Source of the DNA: Paramacrobiotus metropolitanus
Taxonomy: Eukaryota > Tardigrada > Eutardigrada > Parachela > Macrobiotidae
Direction of reading: 5' to 3'
Assembly (NCBI RefSeq): GCF_019649055.1
Contig: NW_026570243.1
Location: forward strand, 310,001 to 374,000
Length of the DNA: 64,000 nucleotides
The notes below the pieces were generated by a model that saw only the letters and a list, made by a program, of their open reading frames with translations, had not been told where the DNA came from and made no database searches. Within the stretch, counting starts at the first letter, position 1, and every line of letters starts with the position of its first letter. The position numbers were made by a program, and so were the translations under genes. Below are positions 55,634-64,000 of the stretch, piece by piece.

Positions 55634-56278
55634 GTTAAATCGCAGTTTTGTGGTGTTCCAGATCAGATTTCCAATATCTGTGCCGTTATCGCAAATTACA
55701 AAATTGTTCCCAAAAAGCCAAAAGGGATGCACTTTCTAAAAGCAAACTGAAAATCGTAGATGCAAATGCTTCGAATTTTATTTATAAATTTGGACGATTT
55801 ATCATTTCGTTCAAAAACATTCAAATGCAAAACGCAATGCAAAATCCAGTGATGCATAGGTGGCGCATTTAAGCACGCTAGTTAATCACGTGGCATTTCG
55901 AGTGTATTACTGTGCTTGTGTTCACTTGGTACATTCGCTATAAAACCATTAGTCCATCACTACATTCTTGCACACACGACGAGGTACCCACTTTCATTAG
56001 GACCCGGTTAGTGCGCTTGGCAAAAGAAATTTGCAGACAACTCTGGGATTCTCGCGTTTTTTAAGTGGTTATCTTCCTCTTCATCCGCGGGTTTCCACCC
56101 TCTATTTTGTGTTATTTTATAGTCCATCGTTTTACGTCATTCCTCAAAGTAAGTTTCCAGATATCCGCATTCGTAGCCTATGCGATACCGGACTGCAAAA
56201 ACCCGTGGTTTTCGGTTTCCCGAAAATACCTCAGTATTACCCGTGATTCCCAGCAAAATTGAATCTTTTATGTTGCAG
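55634..56278. promoter_or_regulatory. Bidirectional promoter region ALG6/RPS10 with RPS10 5' UTR intron
   Basis: ALG6 (-) and RPS10 (+) diverge here. A strong donor, CAAA|GTAAGT at about 56,149, pairs with the TTGCAG acceptor before 56,279, so RPS10 most likely has a noncoding first exon. Pyrimidine tracts (CTTCCTCTTCATCC near 56,075) could serve as a 5' TOP start, by inference. Confidence 0.45.
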
Positions 56279-56279
56279 A

Positions 56280-57074
56280 ATGTTGATGCCCAAGAAGCAC
56301 GAAAAGTTGATCCTTGAATATCTGTTCAGTGAAGGTGTTCTGGTTGCGAAGAAGGATGTACATCTGGCCAAGCACCCAAACATTCAGAACGTCCCCAATC
56401 TGCACGTTATGAAACTCCTTCAGGTACGGACCGTGCGGGAATGCGATTATGATCGCCTTTTCATGGAAATAACGCTTTTGCATTGCGTTTGCAGAGTCTT
56501 AAAAGTAAAGGACATGTGAAGGAACAGTTCGCCTGGCGCCATCATTATTTCTACCTTACCAACCAGGGACTCGATTATCTCCGTGATTATTTGCATCTGC
56601 CGGGCGAGATCGTTCCCGCGACCATGAAGCAAAAACCCCAAACGGACGCCAGAAGACCCCGTCCGGCGCCGCGTCAGGATTATCGCGAGGGCCAAGGCTA
56701 CGGAGATCGTGGCGAATACCGCAAGGCCGCCGAAAAGAAGGGAGAGCTCGGACCAGGACAAGAAATGGAATTCGTAAGTTCTCATATTTGTTCTACTGTT
56801 GCAGCCTTCGTTCTGCCGTTTGGCAGGAGTGCAGTGTTATTGAATTATAGTATATAAATTTATGCGGAAAGTCCCCGACTCCGGCAGTGTCGTCGTTTTT
56901 GTACAGTGGCGTTAGGTATTTTCTGCGAAACCGAAATTATTTCGCTTAATAATTTGGAATAAGAAAATTTTCGGTTGTATTGGTCTAGTGCACTGTTTTC
57001 ATGGGTTTTGTTTGCAGCGAGGAGGACAACAGAGTCGGTTTTCTGGATTTGGTCGTGGAGCACCTCGTCAGTAA
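56280..57074 (+). CDS. RPS10: 40S ribosomal protein S10
   Basis: Component of the small ribosomal subunit beak (eS10). Coding exons 56280-56423, 56495-56773 and 57018-57074; 480 nt, 159 aa (human 165). [40 protein letters not shown], the [20 protein letters not shown] winged-helix core and the Pro/Arg/Gly tail ending GFGRGAPRQ are unmistakable. Start at the first ATG after the acceptor. Polyadenylation signal AATAAA at 57176-57181. The gene is convergent with the ABCC gene. Confidence 0.97.
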
Positions 57075-57175
57075 TGTGAAATATTGGTTTAAGTGCAACT
57101 TGGTCTGGAATTTCGTAAACTGTTTTCGGACGATCAGTGTTCTCTAGAAATGGAAATATATGCCGATAACATCCA

Positions 57176-57181
57176 AATAAA
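57176..57181 (+). terminator. RPS10 polyadenylation signal
   Basis: AATAAA 102 bp after the TAA stop. Confidence 0.6.
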
Positions 57182-57446
57182 GCTGGGTTAAATTGAAGTT
57201 GCCTTGAGAGTTGTTTGTTATAGTTTCGTAACTTCACGGTTTAATGGACGTATACTTACGATCAGTTTAACTACCTACAAGTCTACAGCAGATACTTTAT
57301 ACAAAATTTGCTGCTCTAATCCCTGAATGTATCCCCAGGACCCAGGCGTTTACGATTTCATAGTTTATCACCTTACAATACTTCTATCTCAAACACCGGG
57401 ATCGCTGTTACAAAATCTTCAGTCAAATTGCGAAATGGGACTTCGT

Positions 57447-57497
57447 AAAAATAAGACGCTGACTATTTTAAAAAAATCAGTTGACTATTTTAAAAAA

Positions 57498-57500
<3 letters not shown>
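57447..57500. repeat. Short direct repeat TTGACTATTTTAAAAAATCAG
   Basis: Two imperfect copies of GACTATTTTAAAAAATCAG in a row immediately 3' of the ABCC stop codon. Confidence 0.6.
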
Positions 57501-63791
<6,291 letters not shown>

Positions 63792-64000
63792 CTGGACAAG
63801 TACAATCTAAGAAGTCTAATTAATATTAATGCAGATGTTTCATGATTCGTAGCGTATTCAATTTTCTAGGTAGTACTTTGTATGTATAAATCTAGATGAA
63901 TAATCAGAATTTTTTGTCACAACTGCTTTATATAACTTAAACCATTTGCTTTGTTCTAACAATAAATGGATTTTACTTGTCACTGCTGTGCTCCTACCTG

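Overview
This is a nuclear chromosome segment from a small invertebrate animal. Almost every gene is split by short GT-AG introns (about 50-600 bp), and the proteins are ordinary metazoan ones: rhomboid, FKBP4-type, NVL, ZnT7, SPCS2, ALG6, RPS10, C1orf43/NICE-3 and an MRP-type ABCC. One gene joins an Ig domain, DB cysteine modules and fibronectin type III domains, an architecture I associate with nematodes and other ecdysozoans. A tardigrade or another small-genome ecdysozoan fits best, but that is inference. No virus, plasmid, CRISPR array or bacterial operon was seen.

Layout. 1-1,779 (-): 5' part of a rhomboid protease. 1.8-6.2 kb: no recognised gene. 6.2-9.8 kb (+): atlastin/GBP-like GTPase. 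10.5-11.4 kb (+): small coiled-coil gene with a MITE in its last exon. 11.8-14.0 kb (-): FKBP4-type immunophilin. 14.86-15.03 kb: detached copy of the first exon of a ZnT7-like gene. 15.1-15.9 kb (-): unrecognised exons. 16.4-22.1 kb (+): NVL AAA ATPase. 22.4-25.0 kb: transposon cluster (two short-TIR MITEs, a 990-bp hAT-like element with 8-bp target duplication, a repeat block). 25.5-27.1 kb (+): aldo-keto reductase pseudogene. 28.4-28.8 kb (-): small two-exon gene. 31.3-33.9 kb (+): two-pass membrane protein. 35.8-40.0 kb (-): seven-exon Ig/DB/FN3 receptor. 41.3-42.2 kb (-): C1orf43 homologue. 43.4-44.3 kb (-): orphan coiled-coil protein. 45.0-49.9 kb (+): two tandem ZnT7-type zinc transporters. 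50.6-52.0 kb (+): SPCS2. 52.4-55.6 kb (-): ALG6. 56.3-57.1 kb (+): RPS10. 57.5-64.0 kb (-): MRP-type ABCC transporter, running off the right edge.

The genes do not form one pathway, but several serve the secretory system: ALG6 (N-glycan donor assembly in the ER), SPCS2 (signal peptide cleavage), ZnT7 (zinc loading of the early secretory pathway), rhomboid and atlastin-like proteins (membrane proteolysis and ER shape).

Main points of interest. The tandem ZnT7 pair has diverged so that one copy lost the histidine-rich loop. A remote fragment of that copy carries the same upstream ORF. A MITE family inserts at 3-bp duplications, once inside a coding exon. A near-complete 497-bp foldback sits in an ABC-transporter intron. 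NBD1 of that transporter has Asn in place of the switch histidine. A recurrent pattern of one-base, mostly homopolymer length changes breaks frames in several otherwise well-conserved genes and looks more like residual sequence error than biology. The AKR internal deletion and the NVL stop codon are not explained that way.
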